NCBI GenBank assembly: GCA_021773655.1
Contig: JAJFJX010000055.1
Coordinates: 1 to 8,474 of the forward strand
Origin: Panacagrimonas sp.
Lineage (GTDB): Bacteria; Pseudomonadota; Gammaproteobacteria; Nevskiales; Nevskiaceae
DNA: 8,474 nucleotides
Reading direction: 5' to 3'
Part shown: piece by piece, positions 1 through 7,153 of the stretch
Layout of the letters: every line of letters starts with the position of its first letter
Numbering within the stretch: position 1 is the first letter of the stretch
The notes under the pieces: generated by a model
Told to the model about the DNA's origin: nothing
Database searches by the model: none
What the model saw: the letters and a program-made list of their open reading frames with translations, nothing else
Program-made: the position numbers and the translations under genes

Positions 1-1565
1 CGGGCGGTCCTGGCACGATCTGCGGCAACTGCGGCAGCGGCCAGTCCGGCGGCCGCCGTCGGCTGACCGACCCGGGTGGTGTCATCTTCATCCTCGGCTT
101 CGTCGGGCGCGGTCGCCGGCATTGGCGTCGAAGACTGTGACGAGCGTCGCGGCACCGGGCCGGAACCAATGCTGCTGGCGTGAGCGTCCTCGTAGGCCTG
201 CTGCGCCTCGCTGCGGCGCCTGGCCCGAATCATCCACACAATCAGCAGGATGACCGCCAGGCCGATCAGCAGCGGCACCAACAGGCGCTGCAGCAGGGAC
301 TCGGATCCGGATTCCGCCGCCGACCTTGCCTGCGCGGGACCCTCGACGATCTCGTCTTCGTCGTACATCGCGGCATCGTCGGCGGCGGGTGCCGGATTGC
401 CTGTGCCCGGATCTCCGGCGGCAGTGCCGGGCTCGGAGACCATCGGGTCGGCAGCAGGGGCCAGCGATTGCTGGCCGGCAGGCGCAGGTTCGGTTGCTCC
501 GGCCACTTCATCGCCGGCAGCCGGATCACCGCTGGGCCCTGCCGGGTCGGATTCGGCGACAGTCGGCGATGGGGGCTTGGTGGCCTGCGTGGCCTGCGTG
601 GCGCTCCGCGGCACGGGGTCCGACGGGCCGGGGCCGTAGGCGGAATCGCCGCCCGCCCCTGTCGCGGCATCCATCGATGCGTCGACCGCCGGTTCGGCCA
701 CTGATGCGTCGGCTGATGCGTCGAACTGCGCAGGCTGGCTCAGTTCGCGAACCCGCGACGCGGCCCGGGATTCGCGCAGCCGCTGCATGTCCTGAACCGA
801 GGGCACTGTCAATTCGACGCCGGTGCGCATCTGATTGATGTCACCGTCGATGAACGCAGCCGGGTTGGCCTCGAACAGTGCCAGCATTGCCTGGTGGAGT
901 CCGACCTCGGGCGGTTTGACTGCCGTGGCGATCCGCCACAGCGCATCGCCCTTGCGGACCGGGCCGTAGCGGCGCGCATCGCTGCCGGCGGGTACCGATC
1001 CGGCCGTGATGTCCTCGTCTGCCGGTGCGGGTGTCGCGGCCGCTGCGGGCGAGCCGTCCTGGAGGAGATCCTTCGGGGCCTGGTAGAACTCGGCCTCCTC
1101 GCTCGCCTGCGGTTCATCTCCTGCATCGGCAGCGGACTCGGCCGGCGCGACCGGCGCGACCGGCGCCTCGACCAGGGGCGGGTCCAGCAGCACGGTGAAC
1201 TGGCGAAAGATTCGCGGCCCGCCCGCGGTACGCACTTCGAGCAGCAGGTTCAGCAGTGGCTCGCGGGCCAGACTCTGGCTGGACATGACCACACGCGGAG
1301 AGCCGTCGTCGGTGACCACGCTGACCTCGATGGTCGAAACGTAGGCCGAACGTTCCAGTCCGGCGCGGGCAAACGCGGCATTTTCGGCCATGCGTGCGCG
1401 CACGCTGACCGCTTCCTGGTCGCTCAGCGAGACAAGCGGCACGACGGCCGAGAACCGCTGATTGAGCCCCGACTGGACCTGGATCCGGCCGAGGCCCAGC
1501 GCCTGGGCCTGCTGCAGGACGACCAGCAGGCAAAACCCCGCTGCAACCGCCAATCTTCCCAACAT
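1..1565 (-). CDS. fimV: FimV-family pilus/polar hub protein, 3' end outside the window (partial)
   Basis: FimV proteins are inner-membrane, peptidoglycan-binding hubs that promote type IV pilus assembly and polar organisation. The frame reads open for 521 codons to the window edge, so the C-terminal cytoplasmic part, where the family carries TPR-like repeats and a conserved end domain, is missing. A signal peptide covers residues 1-22, ending AQA before LGLGRIQVQSGLNQRF, the typical FimV N-terminal opening (about 23-128). An acidic Ala/Pro linker follows, then a LysM-like segment from about 198 (YGPVRKGDALWRIA), a long Ala/Pro/Asp low-complexity stretch, one transmembrane helix at about 428-446, a basic RARRR stop-transfer, and an acidic cytoplasmic start. 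The ATG is preceded by AGGGAG six bases upstream. It lies 117 bp after asd with its own candidate promoter. The family call is confident; the linker is too low in complexity to be informative. Confidence 0.9.
   Translation of the reverse strand, partial: MLGRLAVAAGFCLLVVLQQAQALGLGRIQVQSGLNQRFSAVVPLVSLSDQEAVSVRARMAENAAFARAGLERSAYVSTIEVSVVTDDGSPRVVMSSQSLAREPLLNLLLEVRTAGGPRIFRQFTVLLDPPLVEAPVAPVAPAESAADAGDEPQASEEAEFYQAPKDLLQDGSPAAAATPAPADEDITAGSVPAGSDARRYGPVRKGDALWRIATAVKPPEVGLHQAMLALFEANPAAFIDGDINQMRTGVELTVPSVQDMQRLRESRAASRVRELSQPAQFDASADASVAEPAVDASMDAATGAGGDSAYGPGPSDPVPRSATQATQATKPPSPTVAESDPAGPSGDPAAGDEVAGATEPAPAGQQSLAPAADPMVSEPGTAAGDPGTGNPAPAADDAAMYDEDEIVEGPAQARSAAESGSESLLQRLLVPLLIGLAVILLIVWMIRARRRSEAQQAYEDAHASSIGSGPVPRRSSQSSTPMPATAPDEAEDEDDTTRVGQPTAAAGLAAAAVAADRARTA
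580..602. repeat. 9-bp tandem repeat inside the fimV linker
   Basis: GTGGCCTGC occurs twice in direct succession (580-588, 589-597), and a third copy keeps its first five bases. In FimV it encodes Ala-Thr-Gln repeats (ATQATQAT). In-frame expansion like this fits a flexible spacer under little sequence constraint. Confidence 0.6.
1142..1168. repeat. 9-bp tandem repeat inside the fimV linker, VAP repeats
   Basis: CCGGCGCGA occurs at 1142-1150 and 1151-1159, with a degenerate third unit at 1160-1168. On the coding strand this gives VAPVAP following EAP, just after the N-terminal FimV domain. The unit is a multiple of three, so copy-number change would keep the frame and alter only linker length. 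Confidence 0.6.
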
Positions 1566-1571
1566 TCGGTT

Positions 1572-1670
1572 CTCCCTGGATGCCGCCCCGAAACTCTTAC
1601 CGACGCACCCGCCGCACCAGCCATGGATGAGTCGAGGCATGCCCGCGGTTTTATACAGGAATCCAGGGAG
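1572..1670. repeat. 10-bp perfect inverted repeat spanning the fimV 5' region
   Basis: CTCCCTGGAT at 1572-1581 and ATCCAGGGAG at 1661-1670 are exact reverse complements separated by 79 bases. On the fimV sense strand the downstream arm contains the AGGGAG ribosome-binding site, and the upstream arm is its complement. The upstream arm lies between the proposed -35 and -10 boxes. It would therefore be present in RNA reading through from asd, but absent from RNA started at the proposed fimV promoter. Confidence 0.6.
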
Positions 1671-1679
1671 GCGAACCAA
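1650..1679 (-). promoter_or_regulatory. Candidate sigma-70 promoter for fimV
   Basis: Read on the minus strand, TTGGTT (1679-1674) and TATAAA (1655-1650) are separated by 18 bases. The -10 matches TATAAT at five of six positions, while the -35 matches TTGACA only in its first three bases. It stands about 85 bp before the fimV ATG in the short gap after asd. It is called by eye from position and -10 quality. Confidence 0.4.
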
Positions 1680-1682
1680 TGG

Positions 1683-2807
1683 TCACCGCTGGCGCGAGGG
1701 GGCGTCCTGCAGCAGGATGCCGAGCATTCGCCGCAGGGGTTCGGCCGCACCCCAGAGCAACTGATCGCCGATGATGAAGGCCGCCAGAAACTCCGGTCCC
1801 AAACCGAGCTTGCGGACGCGCCCAACGGCGACTTTGAGCCCTCCGGTGACTGCGGCCGGTGTCAGTTCCCGCTCCGTGATCCGGCGCTCGTTGGGCACCC
1901 AGTGCACCCAGTCGTTGCCCGAGCGGATGATCGCCTCGATCTCCGGCAGCGAGACGTCGCGCCGCAATTTGATGGTCAGCGCCAGACTGTGGCAACGCAT
2001 GGCGCCCACGCGTACGCACAGGCCGTCGACCGGCACCGGCTGGGCGTTGCCGAGAATCTTGTTGATCTCCGCCTGACCCTTCCACTCTTCTTTCGACTGC
2101 CCGCTCTCCATCTGGGCGTCGATCCAGGGAATCAGCCCCCCGGCCAGCGGTGTGCCGAAATGCTCGGTGGGCACGTCCTGGCGGATCGCCTGGGCCACCT
2201 TGCGGTCGATCTCGAGAATGGCCGACTCCGGCGTATCCAGGTCCTCCGCCACCGCAGCATGGATCACGCCCATGCCCTTGAGCAGTTCGCGCATGTGATT
2301 GGCGCCGCCACCGCTGGCTGCCTGGTAGGTCATGGAATTGACCCATTCGACCAGGCCTTCCCGGAACAGCGCGCCGACCCCCATCAGCAGGATGGAGTTG
2401 GTGCAGTTGCCGCCGATGTAGTTCCGGACCCCCTTGCTCAGTGCCTTGTCGATGACGTAGCGATTGACCGGATCGAGCACGATGACGGCATCGTCTTGCA
2501 TGCGCAGTGTGCTGGCGGCGTCGATCCAGTAGCCGTTCCAGCCGGCCGCGCGCAGCTTCGGGTGCATCTGGCGGGTGTAGTCGCCGCCCTGGCAGGAAAT
2601 CAGGGTATCCATGCCCTTGAGCGCATCGACGCTCATGGCATCAGCCAGCGGCGCAATGTCCCTGCCCACCGACGGCCCCTGGCCACCGACCCTGGAAGTG
2701 GTGAAGAAATGCGGCTCGATGCGCGCAAAATCCTGCTCTTCGAGCATGCGCTGCATCAGCACCGAACCGACCATGCCTCGCCAGCCGACGAATCCGACCC
2801 TCATCAT
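1683..2807 (-). CDS. asd: Aspartate-semialdehyde dehydrogenase
   Basis: Asd reduces aspartyl-4-phosphate to aspartate 4-semialdehyde with NADPH in the cytoplasm, feeding lysine/diaminopimelate, threonine and methionine synthesis. The 374-residue product has the length of the E. coli-type enzyme. It opens with the nucleotide-binding loop VGFVGWRGMVGSVLMQRM. The catalytic cysteine is Cys135 in GGNCTNS, and the catalytic histidine lies in MRCHSLALT at about 273. The ATG at 2807 was chosen over an in-frame GTG at 2816 because it aligns residue for residue with the E. coli start and has GGGAG eight bases upstream; a second ATG follows immediately. It lies 159 bp after leuB across a quasi-palindromic element and is probably at least partly co-transcribed with the leu genes. 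The Asd-like Usg protein that I recall following asd in Pseudomonas is absent. Confidence 0.97.
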   Translation of the reverse strand: MMRVGFVGWRGMVGSVLMQRMLEEQDFARIEPHFFTTSRVGGQGPSVGRDIAPLADAMSVDALKGMDTLISCQGGDYTRQMHPKLRAAGWNGYWIDAASTLRMQDDAVIVLDPVNRYVIDKALSKGVRNYIGGNCTNSILLMGVGALFREGLVEWVNSMTYQAASGGGANHMRELLKGMGVIHAAVAEDLDTPESAILEIDRKVAQAIRQDVPTEHFGTPLAGGLIPWIDAQMESGQSKEEWKGQAEINKILGNAQPVPVDGLCVRVGAMRCHSLALTIKLRRDVSLPEIEAIIRSGNDWVHWVPNERRITERELTPAAVTGGLKVAVGRVRKLGLGPEFLAAFIIGDQLLWGAAEPLRRMLGILLQDAPSRQR

Positions 2808-2844
2808 CCTGCCCACTCCCAGCCTTCAGACCCGCATTCAGAAA

Positions 2845-2948
2845 GAACCCCGACGCAGCGGCGCAAGGTTTTCGTGCAGCGAAAGGACCAAAGGATCCTG
2901 TCGATCCTCCTCGCGTCCCACCTTGCATTGCCTGCGTCTTTGCGTTTC
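2845..2948. repeat. Quasi-palindromic intergenic element between leuB and asd
   Basis: Almost the whole leuB-asd gap is an imperfect inverted repeat. The left arm (2845-2868, ending GACGCAGCGGCGCAAGG) mirrors the right arm (2921-2948, CCTTGCATTGCCTGCGTC followed by TTTGCGTTTC), with CCTTGC and CTGCGTC blocks in matching order. Inside, GCGAAAGGA near 2879 mirrors TCCTCCTCGCG near 2906. At the centre AGGATC (2892-2897) and GATCCT (2903-2908) form a perfect 6-bp stem with a 5-base loop. From memory, GCAAAGACGC-type and GGATCGACAGGAT-type words occur in dispersed intergenic repeats of various bacteria. It encodes nothing recognisable and would be transcribed in leu-asd RNA. Confidence 0.55.
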
Positions 2949-2966
2949 ACACGAACCGTCCAGCGA

Positions 2967-4040
2967 TCAGCCCAGTGCCTTTACAACCGCATCACCCATC
3001 TCGCGCGTACCGATGATCTTCTCGCCCTGCATCGCGATATCACCGGTGCGATGACCCTGCTGCAAGACCTTCCTGACTGCAGCCTCGATCCGATCGGACA
3101 GGTCGGCGCGGTCGAAGCTGTACTTGAACATCATCGCCACCGACAGGATCGTGGCCAGCGGATTGGCCTTGTCCTGCCCGGCGATGTCGGGCGCACTGCC
3201 GTGGATGGGCTCGTACATGCCCTTGTTGTTGGCGTCCAGAGAGGCAGATGGCAGCATGCCGATGGAGCCTGCCAGCATCGCAGCCTCGTCCGAAAGGATG
3301 TCGCCGAAGATATTGCCGGTCACGATGACATCGAACTGCTTGGGGCGCTTGAGCAGTTGCATTGCCGCATTGTCGACGTACATGTGGCTCAGTTCCACGT
3401 CCGGGTATTCCGCCGACACCTCGACCATCACCTCGCGCCAGAAACGCGAGGTTTCCAGCACGTTCTCCTTGTCCACCGAGCACAGCCGTCGGTTGCGCTT
3501 GCGCGCCGCCTCGAAGGCCACGCGGGCAATGCGCGCCACCTCCGGCCGGCTGTAGTGCATGGTGTCGAAGCCTTCATCGTGTCCCTCGGCGTTGACACGC
3601 CGGCCACGCGGCTGGCCGAAATAGATGTCACCGGTGAGTTCGCGCAGGATCAGGATGTCGAGTCCGGCGATGACTTCCTTTTTCAGCGACGAGGAGTCCG
3701 CCAGCTCATCGAACACCCGCGCCGGGCGCAGGTTGGCGAACAGGTTGAGGTCCTTGCGGACCGCCAGCAGCCCGCGCTCCGGCCGCAGTTCGCGCGGCAG
3801 AGCATCGTATTTCGGCCCGCCGACGGAACCGAGCAGGATGGCGTCGGCGGCATGCGCCGCCTGCTTCGTGGAAGGCGGATACGGATGCCCCTCGGCATCC
3901 ACTGCGGCGCCGCCGAGGTGCGCAAAGCGCCATTCGAGCGGCTCGCCCTGCGCCTTGAAGGCGTCCAGTACCTTGACTGCCTCGGCCAGAATCTCGGGAC
4001 CGATGTAATCGCCGGGTAGAATCAGGATCTTCATGCTCAT
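2967..4040 (-). CDS. leuB: 3-isopropylmalate dehydrogenase
   Basis: LeuB oxidises (2R,3S)-3-isopropylmalate with NAD+ and decarboxylates it to 2-oxoisocaproate, the third step of leucine synthesis. The 357-residue product has normal family length. Visible motifs are LPGDYIGPE at the N-terminus, the substrate arginines in the segment 95-133 (R95, R105, R133), SVDKENVL with the catalytic lysine (K191), YVDN (D223), the metal-site stretch TGNIFGDILSDEA (D247, D251), and the adenine-binding loop EPIHGSAPDIAG ending at about 288. The Tyr in GDYIGPE replaces the more usual Gly. The start is uncertain: ATG at 4040 or 4034 gives MSMK or MK, and neither has a strong ribosome-binding site. It follows leuD by 82 bp and precedes asd in the same direction. 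Confidence 0.97.
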   Translation of the reverse strand: MSMKILILPGDYIGPEILAEAVKVLDAFKAQGEPLEWRFAHLGGAAVDAEGHPYPPSTKQAAHAADAILLGSVGGPKYDALPRELRPERGLLAVRKDLNLFANLRPARVFDELADSSSLKKEVIAGLDILILRELTGDIYFGQPRGRRVNAEGHDEGFDTMHYSRPEVARIARVAFEAARKRNRRLCSVDKENVLETSRFWREVMVEVSAEYPDVELSHMYVDNAAMQLLKRPKQFDVIVTGNIFGDILSDEAAMLAGSIGMLPSASLDANNKGMYEPIHGSAPDIAGQDKANPLATILSVAMMFKYSFDRADLSDRIEAAVRKVLQQGHRTGDIAMQGEKIIGTREMGDAVVKALG

Positions 4041-4053
4041 TTCGTTCGCAGAT

Positions 4054-4107
4054 GGAATGGGGAGTCTTCAAGGTGGAAGCGGGCGTGTCGTTTCGATTCC
4101 CGATTCC
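4054..4107. repeat. Imperfect inverted repeat in the leuD-leuB gap
   Basis: GGAATGGGGA (4054-4063) and TCCCGATTCC (4098-4107) pair at nine of ten positions around a 34-base loop. The structure fills much of the 82-bp gap and would form in the operon RNA just before the leuB start. There is no U-tract, so a terminator is unlikely. An RNA-stability or processing element, or a decayed dispersed repeat, is possible. Confidence 0.45.
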
Positions 4108-4114
4108 CGATTGC
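4094..4114. repeat. Heptamer tandem repeat, three units of CGATTCC
   Basis: CGATTCC stands at 4094-4100 and 4101-4107, followed by CGATTGC at 4108-4114. Runs of ATTCCCG-like heptamers between genes are, to my recollection, frequent in xanthomonad-type genomes, which supports the lineage guess. Part of the array is also one arm of the surrounding inverted repeat. Confidence 0.65.
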
Positions 4115-4122
4115 CGGTCCTT

Positions 4123-4758
4123 TCAGAACAGCCACGGCGCCTCCTGGCGTCGACGCAGTTCGTAGTCGCGGATGGCGTCGGCCTGCTTGAGGGTCAGCGC
4201 GATATCGTCCAGGCCCTCGACCAGACAATGCTTGCGAAAGGCGTCGACCTCGAAGGCGAAGGTGGCGCCGTCCGGAGTGCGCACCGTCTGTGCAGGCAGG
4301 TCGATGGTCAGCGCATAGCCCGGCGTGGCCAGGCAATCATCGAACAGCCGATCAACCGTTGCCGCCGGCAACACCACCGGCAGGAAACCCGACTTGAAGC
4401 TGTTGTTGAAGAAAATGTCCGCATAGCTGGGCGCGATCACGGCGCGAAAGCCGGCCTGGTCGAGCGCCCACACCGCGTGCTCGCGCGAAGATCCGCAGCC
4501 GAAGTTCTCGCGGGCCAGAAGGATCCCGGCTCCGCTGTAGCGCGGCTGGTTGAGCACGAACTCCGGATTGGGCCGCCGCGATGCCGGATCGACGTCCAGG
4601 TCCCCCGGGTCCAGGTACCGCCAGTCGTCGAAGGCGAACGGGCCGAAGCCGGTGCGCTTGATCGACTTCAGGTACTGCTTGGGGATGATGGCGTCGGTAT
4701 CGACGTTGGGCCGATCCAGCGGGGCCGCCGTTGCGGTGACCTGGGTGAAAGCTCTCAT
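4123..4758 (-). CDS. leuD: 3-isopropylmalate dehydratase small subunit
   Basis: LeuD is the small swivel-domain subunit that joins LeuC to isomerise 2-isopropylmalate to 3-isopropylmalate. The 211-residue product is close to the usual bacterial length of about 200-215. Motifs are NVDTDAIIPKQYL at 18-30, NFGCGSSREHAVWAL at 85-99 with the substrate-contacting SSRE, and SYADIFFNNSFKSG from 111. It ends in the helix KHCLVEGLDDIALTLKQ, with a short tail after it. The start MRAFTQVTA was chosen because homologues begin just before this point; an upstream in-frame extension to 4833 would overlap the preceding thioesterase. It begins 22 bp after that gene stops, so the two are clearly co-transcribed. 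It is separated from its partner leuC by two thioesterase genes. Confidence 0.96.
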   Translation of the reverse strand: MRAFTQVTATAAPLDRPNVDTDAIIPKQYLKSIKRTGFGPFAFDDWRYLDPGDLDVDPASRRPNPEFVLNQPRYSGAGILLARENFGCGSSREHAVWALDQAGFRAVIAPSYADIFFNNSFKSGFLPVVLPAATVDRLFDDCLATPGYALTIDLPAQTVRTPDGATFAFEVDAFRKHCLVEGLDDIALTLKQADAIRDYELRRRQEAPWLF

Positions 4759-4780
4759 GTCGGTGAACTCGGGTAGCGCC

Positions 4781-5218
4781 TCATTCGGCGAGCAGAAAAT
4801 GTGCATTGGCCGCCGCCACCGGCTTGGCGGCATCGTCCTGGTAAGCCAGCACGCGCACGTTGGCGACGCGCCGGCCCTGGCGGGTCACGGTGGCACGGGC
4901 GAAGGTGTCCACCGACTGCGCGCTGCGCAGGTATTCCACGGTGATGTTGACGGTCTTGGGCACGCGCGCGGTCCGGGCAATGCTCAGCAGCTTGCAGATG
5001 GCGGTCAGCTCCAGCAGCGCGCCGATGGCGCCGCCGTGGACCGCGCCGATGCGCGCATTTCCCAGCCGCTGTTCGGCAAAGTCCATGCGCCCGATGACGT
5101 CGGTTCCATCGCGCTGGATCGAAAACCCGAGGAAGCGCGCGAAGGGAATCGTCGCTACCAGCGGCTGCAGCTCTTCGATGGATCGGGCACGTTGCAGGTC
5201 GTCGGTCAGCGTCGTCAT
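4781..5218 (-). CDS. PaaI-like hotdog-fold thioesterase, Glu type
   Basis: A 145-residue single-domain hotdog protein of the PaaI/4HBT group, which hydrolyses acyl-CoA or related thioesters; the substrate cannot be read from sequence. The signature is GAVHGGAIGALLELT, with HGG at 61-63 at the start of the long hotdog helix and Glu70 nine residues after the His. In known members that position holds the catalytic acid, and Glu is the form found in Arthrobacter-type 4-hydroxybenzoyl-CoA thioesterase. The strands VNITVEYLRSA and VANVRVLAYQ complete the fold. Its ATG overlaps the stop of the preceding thioesterase (ATGA) and GGAG lies eight bases upstream, which suggests translational coupling. 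It stops 22 bp before leuD. It is a divergent neighbour of the upstream thioesterase rather than a recent copy. Confidence 0.88.
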   Translation of the reverse strand: MTTLTDDLQRARSIEELQPLVATIPFARFLGFSIQRDGTDVIGRMDFAEQRLGNARIGAVHGGAIGALLELTAICKLLSIARTARVPKTVNITVEYLRSAQSVDTFARATVTRQGRRVANVRVLAYQDDAAKPVAAANAHFLLAE

Positions 5219-5706
5219 CGCGAAATCTCCAGCGAGCCGGAGCCCTGCGAGCGTGGTGGTGAATGCTGGCCCTCGCCGAACACGACGAAGGTGCCGACCG
5301 CGGTGGCCAGCACATCCTCGGCATCGCCGTCATGACAGCTCGCGCGGGCAAAGGCGATGTGCCGGGTCAGGCGGTGGCACTCGGCGAAGCAATGCAATGT
5401 CTGATGGGGGCGCGCCGGACGCAGGTAGTCGATGCGCAGGTCCAGTGTCGCCACCCGCAACAGCCGCGGCGGCCGGGTCCGTACCGCGCCGCCACAGGCC
5501 GCGTCGATCATCCCGGTGACCACCCCGCCGTGCATCAGGCCGGACTCGGGGTCGCCCACCAGCTCGGCCTGCCAGGGCAAGTCGAATGCCACGTGACCGA
5601 TGCCGCTGCCGACATAGCGCAGACCCAGCGCGCGGTTGTACGGCACCGCGTCGATGAACCAGGCCTGGCCCTTGTCAGGCGGCGTGTGGTGGAAGGGGTT
5701 GGACAT
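5215..5706 (-). CDS. PaaI-like hotdog-fold thioesterase, Asp type
   Basis: A 163-residue hotdog-fold protein. LMHGGVVTGMIDAACG holds HGG at 59-61, and Asp68 stands nine residues after the His, the acid position and residue type seen in PaaI phenylacetyl-CoA thioesterases. The strands VATLDLRIDYLRPA (about 85-98) and the C-terminal DVLATAVGTFVVF support the fold. The start MSNPFHH was chosen because a longer in-frame version to 5832 would run back into leuC and adds no fold-like sequence; no clear ribosome-binding site precedes it. It begins 43 bp after leuC stops and ends with an ATGA overlap into the second thioesterase. A short Ser/Gly-rich tail follows the last strand. A role in clearing acyl-CoA by-products or releasing free CoA near leucine synthesis is only inference. 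Confidence 0.87.
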   Translation of the reverse strand: MSNPFHHTPPDKGQAWFIDAVPYNRALGLRYVGSGIGHVAFDLPWQAELVGDPESGLMHGGVVTGMIDAACGGAVRTRPPRLLRVATLDLRIDYLRPARPHQTLHCFAECHRLTRHIAFARASCHDGDAEDVLATAVGTFVVFGEGQHSPPRSQGSGSLEISR

Positions 5707-5749
5707 TGGAGCGGCGCAAGGGATGGGGAAAACCTGGACGCATGCCCGG

Positions 5750-7153
5750 TCAAAGGTCCCGCACGTCGGCGAAATGCCCGAGCACGCCGGCTGCCGCGTC
5801 CATGGCCGGAGACACCAGATGCGTACGACCACCCTGCCCCTGCCGGCCTACGAAGTTGCGGTTGGACGTGCTGGCACAGCGCTCGCCCGGTTCCAGCCGG
5901 TCGGCGTTCATCGCCAGGCACATCGAGCAGCCCGGTTCGCGCCACTCGAAGCCGGCGTCCAGGAACACACGATCCAGACCTTCGGATTCGGCCTGCGCCT
6001 TCACCAGACCCGAGCCGGGCACCACCATCGCCAGCATCACGCTGTCGGCCTTCCTGCGCCCCTTGACCACGGCGGCGGCGGCACGCAGATCCTCGATGCG
6101 CGAATTGGTGCACGAGCCGATAAAGACCTTGTCGACGCGGATCTCGCGAATCGGCATGTTGGCGCTCAGCCCCATGTAGGCCAACGCCTTTTCCATGCCG
6201 CTGCGCCTGACCGGATCGCTCACGGCAGCCGGGTCCGGCACGCAGCCGCCCACCGGCACCACCATCTCCGGCGAGGTGCCCCAGGTGACCTGCGGTTCGA
6301 TGCCGGCGGCCTCGATCACGATCTCGTGGTCGAAGGCTGCGTCGGGGTCGCTGTGGAGCGTCTTCCACCAATCCACGGCCTGGTCCCAATGCTTCCCGAG
6401 CGGAGAAAACGGCCGGTTTCCGACGTACGCGATGGTGGTGTCGTCGACCGCGATCAGACCCGCGCGCGCGCCGCCCTCAATGGCCATGTTGCAGATCGTC
6501 ATGCGACCTTCCATCGACAGCGCCCGGATCGCTTCGCCCGCGAACTCCAGTGCGTATCCGGTACCCCCGGCGGTGCCGATGCGACCGATGATGGCGAGCA
6601 CGATGTCCTTGGCCGTCACGCCCGGGCCGACATGGCCGCGCACCGTGACCCGCATGTTCTTCGACTTTTTCTGCACCAGGCACTGGGTGGCGAGCACATG
6701 CTCGACTTCCGAAGTGCCGATGCCGAAGGCCAGCGCTCCGAACGCACCGTGGGTGGAGGTGTGGGAGTCACCGCAGACCACGGTCATGCCGGGCAGCGTT
6801 GCGCCCTGCTCCGGACCGATGACATGCACGATGCCCTGGCGCAGATCGTTCATGCGAAACAGCGTGATGCCGCTTTGGTCGCAGTTGGATTCCAGCGCTT
6901 CGATCTGCACCCGCGAGACGGGGTCGCTGATGCCGTCACTGCGATGGGTCGTCGGCACGTTGTGGTCGGCCACCGCCAAGTTGGCGTCCAGACGCCACGG
7001 CTTGCGCTCTGCCAGACGCAGCCCCTCGAAGGCCTGCGGGCTGGTGACTTCGTGCAGCAGGTGGCGGTCGATGTAGATCAGCGCCGAACCGTCGCCGCTG
7101 TCGCGGACCAGGTGGGCGTCCCAGAGTTTGTCGTAGAGAGTTCTGCCGCTCAT
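5750..7153 (-). CDS. leuC: 3-isopropylmalate dehydratase large subunit
   Basis: LeuC is the aconitase-like, [4Fe-4S]-carrying catalytic subunit of isopropylmalate isomerase, acting with LeuD in the second step of leucine synthesis. The 467-residue product matches the usual length. The three cluster cysteines are visible: Cys348 in GSCTNSRIEDLR, and Cys409 and Cys412 in PGCSMCLAMN. Also present are GDSHTSTHGAFGALAFGIG, the N-terminal TLYDKLWDAH, and NRNFVGRQGQGGRTHLVSP near the end. The start MSGRTLYDKLW aligns with known LeuC proteins; an in-frame GTG at 7216 would add 21 residues unlike the family. The ribosome-binding site is weak, but the ATG overlaps the stop of a short upstream frame (ATGA). 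It is the first structural gene after the divergent control region and is probably controlled by the adjacent LysR protein. Confidence 0.97.
   Translation of the reverse strand: MSGRTLYDKLWDAHLVRDSGDGSALIYIDRHLLHEVTSPQAFEGLRLAERKPWRLDANLAVADHNVPTTHRSDGISDPVSRVQIEALESNCDQSGITLFRMNDLRQGIVHVIGPEQGATLPGMTVVCGDSHTSTHGAFGALAFGIGTSEVEHVLATQCLVQKKSKNMRVTVRGHVGPGVTAKDIVLAIIGRIGTAGGTGYALEFAGEAIRALSMEGRMTICNMAIEGGARAGLIAVDDTTIAYVGNRPFSPLGKHWDQAVDWWKTLHSDPDAAFDHEIVIEAAGIEPQVTWGTSPEMVVPVGGCVPDPAAVSDPVRRSGMEKALAYMGLSANMPIREIRVDKVFIGSCTNSRIEDLRAAAAVVKGRRKADSVMLAMVVPGSGLVKAQAESEGLDRVFLDAGFEWREPGCSMCLAMNADRLEPGERCASTSNRNFVGRQGQGGRTHLVSPAMDAAAGVLGHFADVRDL

Noticed and set aside
894..4019. Very long plus-strand open frame of about 1,041 codons
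   Set aside because: It lies antisense to fimV, asd and leuB, all with clear family motifs. Its translation is a low-complexity Arg/His/Ala-rich shadow caused by GC-rich codon bias.
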